A DNA stretch of 64,000 nt from CAWFSE01 sp963697565 (GTDB taxonomy: Bacteria; Actinomycetota; Actinomycetes; CAVWCF01). Shown here piece by piece: positions 42,448 through 52,722 of the stretch. The number at the start of each line of letters is the position of its first letter. The first letter of the stretch is position 1. The stretch lies in assembly GCA_963697565.1 (NCBI GenBank), contig CAVOOM010000008.1, positions 186,001-250,000 on the forward strand, given 5' to 3'. Below the pieces are notes generated by a model. That model worked only from the letters and a program-made list of their open reading frames with translations. It did no database searches and was not told the DNA's origin. Both the position numbers and the translations under genes were made by a program.

Positions 42448-43752
42448 AGATCGTCGAGGCCGGACAGGTCGTCTGGGATCTCGAGGCCGGCGACCTCGTC
42501 GTCCACCGAGGCCCGCCGCGCGACGTACGCGGCCGGCTCGGCGAGGTCGGCGGGACCGGGCAGTCCCAACGGGTTCTCCCAGACCAGGTCGCGGCCGTCG
42601 GATCCCATGCGCGTCGGTGAGCTGCCGCCAGATGTCGGCGGCCTCGCGCATCCGGCGCGGCCTCAGCTGCAAGCCGACCAGCGCCGCGAACGCCGCCTCG
42701 GCGGGGCCGCCCGCCGCCCGTCGCCGGCGCGCGGTCTCGGCCAGCGCGACGGCGTGGGGGAGCGTCGGGGTGGCGGCGGCCTCGACCACGACATCGACCC
42801 AGCCCTCGACCAGCGCGAGCAGCGTCTCCAGCCGCTCGAGGGCCGCCGACTGCGCAGGGGTGTCGGCGGGCTCGAACAGCCCCGACTCCAGGGCTCCCTG
42901 GATCGAGGCGGGGTCGTTGGGGTCGATCGAGCCCATCCGCTCGCGCAGGGTGTCGGCGTCGAAGGTGATGCCGGCGGCGTAGGCACCTACGGCGTCGAGC
43001 AGCGCGCCGCGCAGCCAGGGCACATGCGCGAACAACCGCTGGTGGGCGCACTCGCGCAGGGCGAGGTGCAGGCGCACCTCGTCTTCGGGAATGCCCAGGC
43101 CCTCGGCGTACGAGCGGATGTTGACGGGGACGAGCACCGCCTTGCCCTCCGGGCCGAGGGGCAGGCCGATGTCGGTGGAGCCGACCACCTCGCCGGCCAG
43201 CTGGCCGAGCGCCTGCCCGGCCTGCGCGCCCACCATGGCGCCGCCGAGCTGCTGGAACATCCCGAGCATCGGGCCGGCCATGGCCTGCGCCTCGGCGGGG
43301 AGGGCGCTCGTCGAGGCCTCGGCCATCCGCGCGGCGAGCGGCTCGATCAGCCCCTTCCACACCGGCAGCGTGCCCTCCACCCACTCGGCTCGGCTCCAGG
43401 CGAGGGCCGCGGAGGTCCCCGCCGGGAGAGCGGTCACCGGGTCCAGCCAGACCTCCGCCAGTCGGACGGCCTCGTCGACCGCCTCGCGCTCGGTGCGCAG
43501 CACCGACGCGTCGCCCCGCGCGGCCACGGCCTGCCGTGCGGTGTCATGGGCCAGCTGCCAGTTGACCGGCCCCTCGCCGCCCGACTGCAGCATCCGGCCG
43601 ACCTGCTCCAGCATCGCGCCCAGGTTGGCGGCATTGAGGTCGGCGGGTCCGAAGCCGAAGGCGGCGAACGGGTTGTCGCCGCCCGCTCCGCCGTCGCCGG
43701 GCTCGTCGGGGTCGTCGGAGGGCATTGCGAAGCCGAACGGCTGATCGCTCAC
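42444..43752 (-). CDS. DUF2342 zinc-dependent metalloprotease-like protein (one frameshift)
   Basis: About 435 aa after removing one base. Family features: ANLGAMLEQVGRML, then LPAEAQAMAGPML, MVGAQAGQALGQLAGEV, and the ligand-like RECAHQRLF...LRGALLDAV. Near 42605-42612 the frame shifts after WRQLTDAH; the expected end GSDGRDLVWENPLGLPGP continues one frame over and stops at 42444, on the NUDIX start. Rv3195 position. Annotated as coenzyme F420 biosynthesis-associated or zincin-like in databases; activity is unproven. RBS AGGAG before the ATG. Confidence 0.85.
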
Positions 43753-43869
43753 GTGGGGGCTCCTGGGGCCAAGATGGGCCCGTGCGCTTCACGGGCTTGT
43801 GCGACGGGGGGTACGCCCCCACCGTAACGATGGCGCGCCCCTTGGCTGTTCCGCGAGCGGCCCGCAGCC

Positions 43870-44982
43870 ATGGCTGAGCCGGCCAAGCGCGTCCGCCGCG
43901 CGCCGAGGGGCGGCGACGGCCGCCCCGTGGTGGCCGTGGTCGGCGCCGCGAGCGGTCCGGGCGCGCTGCTTGCGCGCCGCCTCGCGGCTGGCCAGGACTA
44001 CCGCTCCGTGGTCGCGATCGACGCCGTCCGGCCGAAGGGGGCGAAGGGGGCGCAGGATGAGGCCGACCGGCTGACCTGGCGGACGGCCCGGATCGACCAC
44101 CCGGACGTCGTCCAGACACTCAGCGGGGTCGATGTGGTGGTGCACCTGCCCGGCTGGGCGCCGCCCTTCGCTCCCCACGTGGACGGCCGGTCCGCCGGGG
44201 CTGCCGCGCGGGCGGTGCTGACCGCGGCGGCCGCGCAGGGGGTGGGCCGGGCGGTGGTGGTGACGAGCGCGGTTGTCTTCGGCGCGCGGGCCGACAATCC
44301 CCTGCCGCTCGCAGACGACAGCCCGCTGCGGGCGACCCGCGAGGCCCCTGACGTCGCCGACCTGCTGGATGTCGAGGATGTGGCGGCGCAGGCCGCCATC
44401 ACGCTCCCCGGGATGCGCGTGCATGTCCTGCGTCCGGCGCTGCTGGCGGGCCCGGGGCTCGACGACCCGCTGCTGCGCTACCTCGCCGCGCCGCGGCTGC
44501 TCGCCGTCCGCGACGGATGCACGGCCTGGCAGTGGTGCCACCTCGACGACCTGCTCTCCGCGGTCGAGCTCGCGGCCGCCGGCGGTCTGGACGCCCCTGC
44601 CGCGGCGGTCGCCTGCGACGGCTGGCTGGACCGCCCCGCGCTTGAGGCGGCGATCGGGCGGCGCTTCCTGGAGGTGCCCGCGGCAGCCGCCTTCGGCGCG
44701 GCCGAGCGGCTCGAGCGGCTCGGCCTGACAGCGGCGCCGGCCAGCCAGCTGCAGTACGCGCTCTACCCCTGGGCGAGCGCGTGCGACCGACTGCGTGCCG
44801 AAGGCTGGCGGCCGGTGCACACCAACGCCGACGTCTTGGCCGAGGTGCTCGCCGCCCACCGCGCGGGCGGGCTCGACGGGCGCTCGGCCGCGCTCGGCGC
44901 GGCGGGGGCCGCCGGCGCCACGGCCGCCGTGCTCGGCGCCGCGGTCGCCGTTCGCCGCGCGCGCCGCCGCCGGCTGGGCTGA
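43870..44982 (+). CDS. NAD-dependent epimerase/dehydratase-like SDR
   Basis: 370 aa. Extended SDR fold: VVAVVGAASGPGALLARRL (Rossmann loop, about 20-38), DVVVHLPG, VVVTSAVVFGA, but the Y-x-x-x-K pair is missing, so it may bind cofactor without catalysis. The C terminus has a hydrophobic helix (AALGAAGAAGATAAVLGAAV) and a basic end RRARRRR, which suggests membrane anchoring. It lies between DUF2342 and the PDZ protease as in other actinobacteria. Confidence 0.8.
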   Translation: MAEPAKRVRRAPRGGDGRPVVAVVGAASGPGALLARRLAAGQDYRSVVAIDAVRPKGAKGAQDEADRLTWRTARIDHPDVVQTLSGVDVVVHLPGWAPPFAPHVDGRSAGAAARAVLTAAAAQGVGRAVVVTSAVVFGARADNPLPLADDSPLRATREAPDVADLLDVEDVAAQAAITLPGMRVHVLRPALLAGPGLDDPLLRYLAAPRLLAVRDGCTAWQWCHLDDLLSAVELAAAGGLDAPAAAVACDGWLDRPALEAAIGRRFLEVPAAAAFGAAERLERLGLTAAPASQLQYALYPWASACDRLRAEGWRPVHTNADVLAEVLAAHRAGGLDGRSAALGAAGAAGATAAVLGAAVAVRRARRRRLG

Positions 44983-44988
44983 CCGGCC

Positions 44989-44994
44989 TAGGCT
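44989..44994 (+). promoter_or_regulatory. -10 element TAGGCT, leaderless start at 45002
   Basis: TAGGCT, seven bases, then GTG. Confidence 0.45.
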
Positions 44995-45001
44995 GATCGC
45001 T

Positions 45002-45217
45002 GTGGACGCACTGGTCTGGCTGCTGATCCCGGTGGCGGCCTTTGTGCTCGCGCTGCTCTGGCTCAAGATCGCCCACCGCACGCGCCCGCCCGCGGGCACC
45101 GACGAGACTGTGGACGCGCACGACCGCTTCCGGCAGGCGATGGAGAGAGAGACCGGCATCGAGCCGTCGTCGCCCAGCGCCCCAGAAGACCCGGCCGACC
45201 CGGACCCGGAGCGCTGA
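45002..45217 (+). CDS. small single-pass membrane protein
   Basis: 71 aa, GTG start. One transmembrane helix WLLIPVAAFVLALLWLKI (residues 5-22) and an acidic, proline-rich tail that ends PEDPADPDPER. No enzymatic motif. It begins seven bases after a TAGGCT element and ends eight bases before the PDZ protease gene, so it is probably co-transcribed and may act as a partner of that membrane protease. Unknown function. Confidence 0.7.
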   Translation: MDALVWLLIPVAAFVLALLWLKIAHRTRPPAGTDETVDAHDRFRQAMERETGIEPSSPSAPEDPADPDPER

Positions 45218-45225
45218 GCACTCTC

Positions 45226-46281
45226 GTGTCGCGTCGGGTCGCGGTCCAGGTGACCGCTGGAATCGTGCTGGTGGCGCTGGTCGCTGTCGGAGCCTGGCTG
45301 CCGATGCCGTACGTGTCGCTGTCGCCGGGTCCGGTGTTCGACACCCTCGGTGAGCAGAACGGCGAGCCGCTCATCCTGATCGAGGGCACCACGACGTACC
45401 CCACGGACGGTCGGCTGGACCTCACGACGGTGTCCGAGAGCGGTGGCCCGCGCAGCCGGCTGGGGCTGCTGGAGGCGGTCAAGGACTGGGTGGACCCCGA
45501 CGCGGTGGTCGTGCCCGAGCGGACGCTGTACACGGGCCAGGAGACCGCCGAGGAGGTCGAGCAGCGCAACGCCGAGGACATGGAGCTGTCTCAGGAGAAC
45601 GCCGTCACCGCCGCGATGAACCAGCTCGGGATCGCCACGACCACCGAGGTCGTGGTGCGCTCGATCGCGCAAGAGGCCCCGGCGCTCGGCAAGCTCCAGG
45701 CGGGCGACGTGATCCTCGCCGTAGATGGCACCCCGGTGACGTCCGCGGTGCAGTCCCGTGACCTGATCCGCGCGCGGGCCCCCGGGCAGGACGTCTCGAT
45801 CAAGGTCCGGCGCGAGACCGCCGATGGCTCCGAAGAGCTTGACGAGGTCGTGACAACCGAGCCCTCGCCAGCCGATCCGGCCATCGCCTACATCGGGATC
45901 GTCCCGGGCGAGGTGCAGGTGCCGCCGTTCGAGGTGGCCCTCAGCCTGGACCGCGTCGGCGGCCCCAGCGCCGGGCTGATGTTCGCCCTGGGCATCGTGG
46001 ACAAGCTCACCGCCGAGCAAGAGAACGGCGGCAAGCACGTCGCCGGCACGGGCACCATCGACGCCGACGGCACGGTCGGCCCGATCGGCGGCATCCAGCA
46101 GAAGCTGCGGGGAGCGCGGGACGCCGGCGCGACGGTGTTCCTGGTCCCCACGGAGAACTGCGAGGACGCCGCGGGGGCGGGCGTCGACGGACTGCGGCTT
46201 GTGCGTGTGACCACGCTGTCCGACGCGCTGACGGGGATGGCCGCAGTGGTCTCCGGCGGCGAGGCGCCCACCTGCGGCTGA
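45226..46281 (+). CDS. membrane-anchored PDZ / Lon-like serine protease (YlbL family)
   Basis: 351 aa, GTG start. N-terminal membrane helix (about 7-26), a PDZ domain (about 125-210; VILAVDGTPVTS), and a Lon-type proteolytic domain with catalytic Ser in GGPSAGLMFALGI and Lys in GGIQQKLRGA. Rv3194c position. YlbL-type proteases act outside the membrane; targets are mostly unknown. No ATPase domain, so it degrades without unfolding. Followed by UPF0182 under a separate promoter. Confidence 0.92.
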   Translation: MSRRVAVQVTAGIVLVALVAVGAWLPMPYVSLSPGPVFDTLGEQNGEPLILIEGTTTYPTDGRLDLTTVSESGGPRSRLGLLEAVKDWVDPDAVVVPERTLYTGQETAEEVEQRNAEDMELSQENAVTAAMNQLGIATTTEVVVRSIAQEAPALGKLQAGDVILAVDGTPVTSAVQSRDLIRARAPGQDVSIKVRRETADGSEELDEVVTTEPSPADPAIAYIGIVPGEVQVPPFEVALSLDRVGGPSAGLMFALGIVDKLTAEQENGGKHVAGTGTIDADGTVGPIGGIQQKLRGARDAGATVFLVPTENCEDAAGAGVDGLRLVRVTTLSDALTGMAAVVSGGEAPTCG

Positions 46282-46322
46282 GCCGTGACCTCCCGGGTGC
46301 GGCGTTGAGCGGCGGTCCGGGT

Positions 46323-46328
46323 TAGGTT
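46323..46328 (+). promoter_or_regulatory. -10 element TAGGTT, leaderless start at 46335
   Basis: TAGGTT, six bases, then GTG of the UPF0182 gene. Confidence 0.5.
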
Positions 46329-46334
46329 GAAGCG

Positions 46335-49229
46335 GTGAGTTTCGCGAACCCCCCCGAAGGTGGACCCGCCGGACCCCGCCCCGTGGCGACCAAGCCAGGA
46401 CGCGGACGAGCTCTGCTGCCGACCCTGGTGGTGCTCGGCGCGCTCGCCATCGCCTTCCTGCTCTTCGCCGGGTTCTACACCGAGTGGCGCTGGTTCCAGT
46501 CCATCGACTTCGAGGGCGTCTACACGACGACCCTGCTGGTGAGGGGCGGGCTGTTCGCGGGCTTCGGGCTGCTGATGGCGGCCGCAGTCGCGGCGAACAT
46601 GGTGGTCGCGTACCGGATGCGACCGCCGTTCCGCGCGGCGTCGGCCGAGCAGGCGAGCCTGGAGCGCTACCGGATGGCCCTCGAGCCGTCCAAGCGCGCC
46701 GCCGTCGTCGTCTCCGCCTCGCTGCTCGGGCTCTTCGCGGGCGGCTCCGCCGCCGCCGAGTGGCGCACCTTCCTGCTGTGGCGCAACGCCAGGGAGTTCG
46801 GCGAGACCGACGCGCAGTTCGGGCGCGATCTCGGCTTCTTCATCTTCGAGCTGCCGTGGCTTCGGTTCTTGGTGTCCTTCGGCTTCGCGGTCGTGATCCT
46901 GTCGCTCATCGCCGCGGTGGTCACCCACTACCTCTACGGCGGGATCCGGCTGCAGACGCCGGGGCACCGCACCACGCCCTCCGCCACGGCGCACATCAGC
47001 GTGCTGCTCGGCGTCTTCATGCTGCTGAAGGCAGCCGGCTACTGGCTCGACCGCTACGAGCTCGCGGTCCAGGACGGCCGGCTGCTCACCGGGCTGCAGT
47101 ACACCGACGCCCAGGCCCTGCTTCCGGCCAAGAACATCCTGGTCGTGATCGCGCTCGTGTGCGCCGCGCTCTTCTTCATCAACGTGTTCCGCCGCACCTG
47201 GTCGCTGCCCATCATCGGCGCGGGGCTGCTCCTGCTCTCATCGTTCGCCATCGGCATCGTCTACCCCGCGATCGTCCAGCAGTTCCAGGTCCGCCCGGCC
47301 GAGCCGGCCCGCGAATCCCCGTACATCCAGCGCAACATCGAGGCCACCCGCTCTGCGTACGGCCTCGACGACGTGCAGGTCACCGACTACAACGCCAAGC
47401 CGGCGCCGGCCGAGTCCGATCTGCAGGCCGCACTGAGCACGACCGAGAACATCCGGCTGCTCGACCCCGCCTTGATCAGCCCGACCTACCGGCAGCTGCA
47501 GCAGATCCGCGGCTTCTACGGCTTCCCGGACTCCCTCGACATCGACCGGTACGAGATCGACGGCCGGGTCCGCGACTCGGTGGTCGCGGTCCGCGAGCTC
47601 GACGAGGTGCCCGAGGGCCAGCAGAACTGGGCCAACCTGCGCCTGGTCTACACCCACGGGTTCGGCTTCGTGGGCGCGTATGGCAACACCGCCCGGGCCG
47701 ACGGAAGCCCGGATTTCTTCGAGGCGGACATCCCCCCGGAGGGGCCGCTGGGGATCGAGCAGCCGCGGATCTACTTCGGCGAGAAGTCGCCGTTCTACTC
47801 GATCGTCGGCTCGCAGCAACTCGAGCTCGACTTCCCCGACGACTCCAGCCCGACCGGCCAGCGCGACTACAGCTACACCGGCAAGGGCGGCGTGCAGATC
47901 AGCAACCTGTTCGACCGGCTGGTCTTCGCGACGAAGTTCCAAGAGGGCAACATCCTGCTGTCCGACCTGATCGACTCGGACTCGCGGATCATGTGGGACC
48001 GGCAGCCGCGCGAGCGGGTCCAGAAGGCCGCGCCGTGGCTCACGGTGGACGGCGACCCCTACCCGACGGTCGTCGACGGCCGGGTGGTCTGGATCGTGGA
48101 CGCCTACACGACCAGCAACCAGTACCCGTACTCCCAGCGCACGACGCTCGGCGAGGTCACCACCGACGCGCTCACCGTGACGACCCAGAGCGTGCTGGCG
48201 CAGCGGCCCGACCCGGTCAACTACATCCGCAACTCGGTCAAGGCCACCGTCGACGCCTACGACGGCACGGTGACGCTCTACGAGTGGGACCGCAACGACC
48301 CGATGCTCAAGGCCTGGCGCGGGGCCTTCCCCGACGCGGTCCAGCCGTACGAGGAGATCTCGCCTGAGCTGATGCAGCACCTGCGCTACCCCGAGGACCT
48401 GTTCAAGGTGCAGCGCGAGATCCTCTCCCAGTACCACGTGCAGGACCCGGCGGCGTTCTACGGCGGCCAGGACTTCTGGAAGGTCCCCGAGGACCCGACC
48501 AAGCGGGCGGCCCGCGCGGCGCAGCCGCCGTACTACCTCACCCTTGCCATGCCCGGCCAGAGCCAGGCGTCCTTCTCGCTGACGACGACGTTCGCGCCCG
48601 CCAAGCGCGAGACGTTGGCGGCGTTCATGGCGGTCAACGCCCAGCCCGGAGAGGACTTCGGTACGATCCGGGTGCTGCAGTTGCCGCGCTCGACGACGAT
48701 TCCGGGGCCGGGGCAGGTGCAGAACAACTTCGAGTCCGACCCCGATGTGTCCAGCCAGCTGTCGTTGTTGAGACGTGGCGGGTCGGACGTCGAGCTCGGC
48801 AACCTGCTCACGCTGCCCGTCGCCGGGGGCCTGCTGTACGTCGAGCCGGTCTACGTGCGCGCGGCGCAGGGCGAGTCGTTCCCGCTGCTGCGCAAGGTGC
48901 TGGCGTCGTACGGCAATGAGATCGCCTTCGAGAACACCATCGAGGAGGCGCTCAGCGCGCTGTTCCGCGGCGACGGGTCGACGACCCCGCCGCCGACGGA
49001 CCCGGGCACGCCGACCGAGCCGCCAGCCGGTGGCGATGCGCTCACCCAGGCGCTCGCCGACGCACAGCAGGCGCTCACCGATTCGGAGGCCGCGCTCAAG
49101 GCGGGGGACTTCGCCGCCTACGGCGAGGCGCAGCAGCGGTTGGCCGACGCGATCTCGCGTGCGGCGGCCGCCGCCGGCGGCGAGGTGTCGCCCTCGCCTT
49201 CGCCGACCCCGTCGGCTCCGAGCGCCTGA
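46335..49229 (+). CDS. UPF0182 family large membrane protein
   Basis: 964 aa, GTG start. The first 310 residues hold about seven transmembrane helices (for example LVVLGALAIAFLLFAGFY). A large extracytoplasmic part follows with family blocks YIQRNIEATRSAYGLDDV, PNPDxx-like LLDPALISPTYRQLQQI, FYGFPDSLDIDRY and GDPYPTVVDGRVVWIVDAY. The C terminus is a Pro/Thr linker and a helical repeat. UPF0182 is universal in actinobacteria (Rv3193c position); its role is unknown. Confidence 0.93.
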   Translation: MSFANPPEGGPAGPRPVATKPGRGRALLPTLVVLGALAIAFLLFAGFYTEWRWFQSIDFEGVYTTTLLVRGGLFAGFGLLMAAAVAANMVVAYRMRPPFRAASAEQASLERYRMALEPSKRAAVVVSASLLGLFAGGSAAAEWRTFLLWRNAREFGETDAQFGRDLGFFIFELPWLRFLVSFGFAVVILSLIAAVVTHYLYGGIRLQTPGHRTTPSATAHISVLLGVFMLLKAAGYWLDRYELAVQDGRLLTGLQYTDAQALLPAKNILVVIALVCAALFFINVFRRTWSLPIIGAGLLLLSSFAIGIVYPAIVQQFQVRPAEPARESPYIQRNIEATRSAYGLDDVQVTDYNAKPAPAESDLQAALSTTENIRLLDPALISPTYRQLQQIRGFYGFPDSLDIDRYEIDGRVRDSVVAVRELDEVPEGQQNWANLRLVYTHGFGFVGAYGNTARADGSPDFFEADIPPEGPLGIEQPRIYFGEKSPFYSIVGSQQLELDFPDDSSPTGQRDYSYTGKGGVQISNLFDRLVFATKFQEGNILLSDLIDSDSRIMWDRQPRERVQKAAPWLTVDGDPYPTVVDGRVVWIVDAYTTSNQYPYSQRTTLGEVTTDALTVTTQSVLAQRPDPVNYIRNSVKATVDAYDGTVTLYEWDRNDPMLKAWRGAFPDAVQPYEEISPELMQHLRYPEDLFKVQREILSQYHVQDPAAFYGGQDFWKVPEDPTKRAARAAQPPYYLTLAMPGQSQASFSLTTTFAPAKRETLAAFMAVNAQPGEDFGTIRVLQLPRSTTIPGPGQVQNNFESDPDVSSQLSLLRRGGSDVELGNLLTLPVAGGLLYVEPVYVRAAQGESFPLLRKVLASYGNEIAFENTIEEALSALFRGDGSTTPPPTDPGTPTEPPAGGDALTQALADAQQALTDSEAALKAGDFAAYGEAQQRLADAISRAAAAAGGEVSPSPSPTPSAPSA

Positions 49230-49251
49230 CCCGGCCAGGGGAGTGATCCAC

Positions 49252-49257
49252 TAGCCT
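49252..49257 (+). promoter_or_regulatory. -10 element TAGCCT, leaderless start at 49265
   Basis: TAGCCT, seven bases, then ATG of the SulP gene. Confidence 0.45.
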
Positions 49258-49264
49258 CCGGCCC

Positions 49265-50948
49265 ATGGCTTTCTCGTTGGTGCCCGCGTCCCTGCGCGGC
49301 TACGACAAGACCTGGCTGGCCCGCGACGTCATCGCGGGGCTGACCCTGTCGGCGGTCGCGATCCCCGAGGTGATGGGCTACTCGTCCATCGCCCAGATGC
49401 CGATCGTCACGGGCCTGTACACCGTGATCTTCCCGACCATGGTGTTCGCGCTGTTCTGCTCGTCGCGGCTGCTGGTCGTGGGGGCCGACTCGGCCACCGC
49501 CGCGGTGATGGCGGCGGGGTTGACCGGCCTGGGGGTCGCCGGGCTCACCCCGGAGTCGCCCGAGTGGGTCGCGTACGCGAGCCTGACCGCCCTGGTCACA
49601 GCGGCTCTGCTCGTGATCGCCCGGGTGCTCAAGCTGGGCTTCATCGGCGACTTCCTGAGCGCCTCGGTGCTGATCGGCTTCCTCACCGGCGTGGGCGTAC
49701 AGGTGCTCACCGGGCAGCTGCCCGAGATGCTGGGCATCCCCAAGGGCAAGGGCAACTGGCTGCAGCAGCAGTGGGAGCTGCTCACCTCGCTGAGCAGCAT
49801 CCAGTGGGCGACGTTCGGCTTCTCCGTCGCGACCCTGGTGATCATCGTCGGCTTGAAGAAGCTCGCCCCCGTGGTGCCCGGCGCCCTGGTCGCGGTGGCC
49901 CTGCTCACCGGCGCTGTCCGCCGTGCTCGACTCGTCCGCCAGCGGCGTGGCCGTGGTGGGCTCGGTGCCGAAGGGCTTCCCGCCGATCGGCCTGCCGCAG
50001 GGCATCGAGTGGTCCGACGCGGTCACGGTGATCCCCATCGCCGTCGGGTGCCTGGTGCTGATCCTCGCCCAGAGCGCGGCGACCTCGCGATCCTTCGCCA
50101 TGAAGACGGGCAGCCGCGTCGACGTGAACAAGGACATCGTCGGCCTGGGCGGCGCCAACCTGGCGGCCGGCCTGTCCGGCACGTTCGTGGTCAACGGCAG
50201 CCCCACCAAGACGAAGATCCTGTACGACCTGAAGGGCCGCACCCAGGTGGCCAACCTGACCATGGCCGGCGTCGTCCTCATCTTCACCGTCTTCGCGACC
50301 GGCCTGCTCGCCACCATGCCGAAGGCCGTGCTGGCCTCGATCGTCTTCCTGATCGGCGTCGGCCTGGTCGACCTCGTGGGCATGAAGTACCTCATGCGGC
50401 ACAGCCGCGTGGAGTTCCTGGTCGCGCTCGCGACCGCCGTCACCGTCTGCGTGGTCGGGGTCACCCAGGGCATCGTGCTGGCGATCGTGCTGTCGCTTCT
50501 CGACCTGATCCGCCGCCAGTACAAGCCGGCCGACTACGTCTTGACGCAGGACGGCGACGGCGAGCCCGCCTACCAGCGGGCGACCCCCGGGGCGCAGAGC
50601 CTGCCGGGGCTGGTGGTGTACCGCTTCGACGCCGAGCTCTTCTACGCCAACGCCAACCGGTTCGTGGACGACGTGGAGGCGGTGATCCTCGCCGCCCCCG
50701 ATCCGGTCCGATGGCTGGCCATCGACTGCGCGTCCATGGCCGACATCGACTACTCCGCGAGCATGTCGCTGCGGGGGCTGATCGACTTCGCCCACGCACG
50801 CAACGTGGAGGTGCATCTGGTGCGCCCGGACACCCGCTTCACGGACAGCCTCAAGGCCTTCGACCTCGTCGACGAGATCCGCGGCGACCGCGTGCACGCG
50901 ACCCTGGAAGAGGTCTTCAACGCCTTCCGCGCTGCTCCCGCGACCTAA
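49265..50948 (+). CDS. SulP-family anion transporter with STAS domain (one frameshift)
   Basis: About 560 aa after removing one base near 49911-49914, where VAVALLTG is followed one frame over by LSAVLDSSASGVAVVG. About 11-12 transmembrane helices, starting LARDVIAGLTLSAVAIPEVMGYS (the SulP signature region) and a C-terminal STAS domain (about 440-550; VVYRFDAELFYANANRF, DYSASMSLRGLI). Members carry sulfate, bicarbonate or other anions. It stands directly upstream of the tRNA-bounded cassettes that bring a sulfatase, a suggestive neighbour for sulfate uptake. Confidence 0.87.
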
Positions 50949-50997
50949 GCGACCAGCCGGCGGTGAGGATCGAACTATCAACTATGCGCGTCCGGAT

Positions 50998-51027
50998 TTG
51001 GATCCTGCGCCGCGCGTGACGTACCCT
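50998..51027 (+). promoter_or_regulatory. promoter of the initiator tRNA gene
   Basis: TTGGAT (50998-51003), 18 bases, TACCCT (51022-51027); the tRNA starts 13 bases later. Confidence 0.5.
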
Positions 51028-51039
51028 GAGACCTACCGA

Positions 51040-51116
51040 CGCGGGGTGGAGCAGCTCGGTAGCTCGCTGGGCTCATAACCCAGAGGTCGCAGGTTCAAAT
51101 CCTGCCCCCGCTACCA
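51040..51116 (+). tRNA. initiator tRNA-Met (CAT)
   Basis: 77 nt including encoded CCA. Acceptor CGCGGGG pairs with CCCCGCT except C1 x U72, the unpaired first position that marks bacterial initiator tRNA. D stem GAGC/GCTC, anticodon stem CTGGG/CCCAG with three G-C pairs next to loop CTCATAA (anticodon CAU), T stem GCAGG/CCTGC with loop TTCAAAT. Its 3' half (51070-51116) is the integration target copied at 52969 and 56137. Confidence 0.95.
51070..51116 (+). repeat. att site 1: 3' half of tRNA-fMet
   Basis: 47 bp from the anticodon stem through CCA, identical to copies at 52969-53015 and 56137-56183. It is the left boundary of the first cassette. Confidence 0.85.
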
Positions 51117-51130
51117 ACGTTTATGCAGGT

Positions 51131-51159
51131 CAGGGCCATGATCATTGATCATGGCCCTG
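51131..51159. terminator. 14-bp palindrome after tRNA-fMet
   Basis: CAGGGCCATGATCA, one base, TGATCATGGCCCTG: perfect arms 14 bp long, just downstream of the tRNA. A near-copy (53030-53058) follows the second att site, and a diverged one (56197-56234) the third. Probably the tRNA terminator carried along with each integration. Confidence 0.65.
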
Positions 51160-51364
51160 TTCCTTGTGGGCAGAATGTCGGCAAGCCTGCCGACACCGGA
51201 CACCGTCGAGGTCGGGTTGACAGCGGTTGGCCCGACGTTGGCGGACGTGCGGAGACGCTCGTGGACCTCGGATCTCCCCTCGCGGTGCGTTGCGTTGTTT
51301 GACCTCTGGGTCGGAAACCCGGAGGTCGGGAAGTCAATCCGGATCAGCCGGGACGTGTCAGGTC

Positions 51365-52502
51365 TCAGTCGGTGATGAGCGCTTCGGCCCACCAGGCCGG
51401 TGGTTCGGGGACGGGCGCCATGGGCGGTCCTGTCACCTTCGTCGGACCCAGGACGGGCCAGGCGGCCGGGTCGATGGTCGACTGTCGAGTGACGATGGCG
51501 TCGGCGCTGATGTCGAAGGTGGTGAGGTCCTGGGCGATGGTGACCGGCCCCTCGTACTGGCGTGCGCATGTCGGCGTAGGCCGGGCCAACGACCTGGTGG
51601 TCGACGGCGAGGTGCCACATCACCGACATCCGTGCACCCGCGCGGGCGAACACCTTGCCCGCCATCGTGGGACTGGTGTGGGCGCCGTTGACGACCTGCT
51701 CGGCGAAGCCCACGGGAACGCCCGCCTTCTGGGCGAACACTGCGGGTGAGGGAAACGTCTCGTGGACGAGCAGGTCCGCGCCGTCGCAGGCGTCCACCAG
51801 TGGGCGGCAGGGGCGGGTGTCTCCGGAGAACACCACGCTGCGACCGTTGAAGTCCAGGCGGTAGCCGACCGAGCCGTTGAGGATGTGGATGACCGGGAAC
51901 GAGGAGACCCGCACGCCGTTGCGGTCATAGACCATCGCTGTCCGGTCCCAGGGCACCTCGGTGACCTCGGTGTGAGCCCCGGACTGGCCGGGGTGCCCGC
52001 GCAGCGACTGCCATGTCCCAGGCGTGCGCCGCCTCGAGGTGCTCGGTGTAGGAGCGGGTTCCCAGCTCTGGTGTCTCCCCGGCGGGTCCCCAGACCTCGA
52101 CCGGGTCGCGTCGACCGGCCTTGGCCAGGCTCCACACAGGGTCGGCATGTCGCCGACGTGGTCGGCGTGCAGGTGGGTCAGGAACACCTTCGTCGTGGCC
52201 GTCACCGGCAGAGCCAGCCCGTTGTAGTTGGCCAGGGCACCGGACCCGAGGTCGAAGAAGAACAGGTCCCGCTCGGGGTTGCCGACCTCGATCAGCAGCG
52301 ACGCCGACGCCTGGCTCGACTTCACGAACGGGTCACCCGACCCCAGGACCGTGACCCGGATCTCGCCATCTCGCACCGGCTCCGCCGACGGCGTCAGGAC
52401 CGGCGTCACCGAGCCGGACGGCGTCCCCACCACCGGGGTCGTCGTCAACGGCGCGCCGCCCTCGTACGCAAGCTCCGTCAGCTCGGTGATCTCCGTAGTC
52501 AC
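51365..52502 (-). pseudogene. MBL-fold metallo-hydrolase (three frameshifts)
   Basis: GTG at 52502 behind GAGGAG. Rebuilt protein about 378 aa: VTVLGSGDPFVKSSQAS, DLGSGALANYN, HLHADHVGDMPTL (zinc motif), then after a lost base (about 52137) VWSLAKAGRRDPVEVWGP, after a gained base (about 52011) SLRGHPGQSGAHTEVTEVP, FSGDTRP, HETFPS, GAHTSP, MWHLAVDH, and after another gained base (about 51563) QYEGPVTIAQDL to the stop. This subgroup resembles MBL hydrolases such as GntH-like proteins; that is from memory. As read it is broken. Three indels in one gene are more than elsewhere, so real decay is possible. Confidence 0.7.
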
Positions 52503-52581
52503 GGCCACGCTCCTCTGTGTCAGGCCTGCATCCCGATCTTTGCACCCGCGGCAGTCGTGGTTCCCACCGGCGCGGGCGAGG

Positions 52582-52722
52582 TCAGATCAGCCGTGGAAGT
52601 CCCTTGGCGGCCAGGTCGACGCCGAAGACCAGGAGCAGCACCGCCGTTACCGCGTTGGTGTGGACAGCCAACCAGTGCTTGAGTTCGCCGAGGTGGCTCC
52701 TGGCCCGCACGCCGGCGGTGCT
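52582..52722 (-). pseudogene. C-terminal remnant of a GAP/LysE-type membrane protein
   Basis: About 46 codons before a stop at 52582: GVRARSHLGELKHWLAVHT then NAVTAVLLLVFGVDLAAKG and LPRLI. A hydrophobic helix with this ending resembles the last transmembrane segment of GAP-family (Sap, sulfolipid-addressing-like) transporters. No start or N-terminal part remains. It lies between the MBL gene and the right end of cassette A. Confidence 0.45.

Noticed and set aside
51117..51364. Short open frames in the cassette ends (for example with GRMSASLP-type peptides) as genes
   Set aside because: They lack ribosome sites and exist in both left ends because the DNA is repeated; they may be leftovers of an integrase 3' end but carry no recognisable motif.
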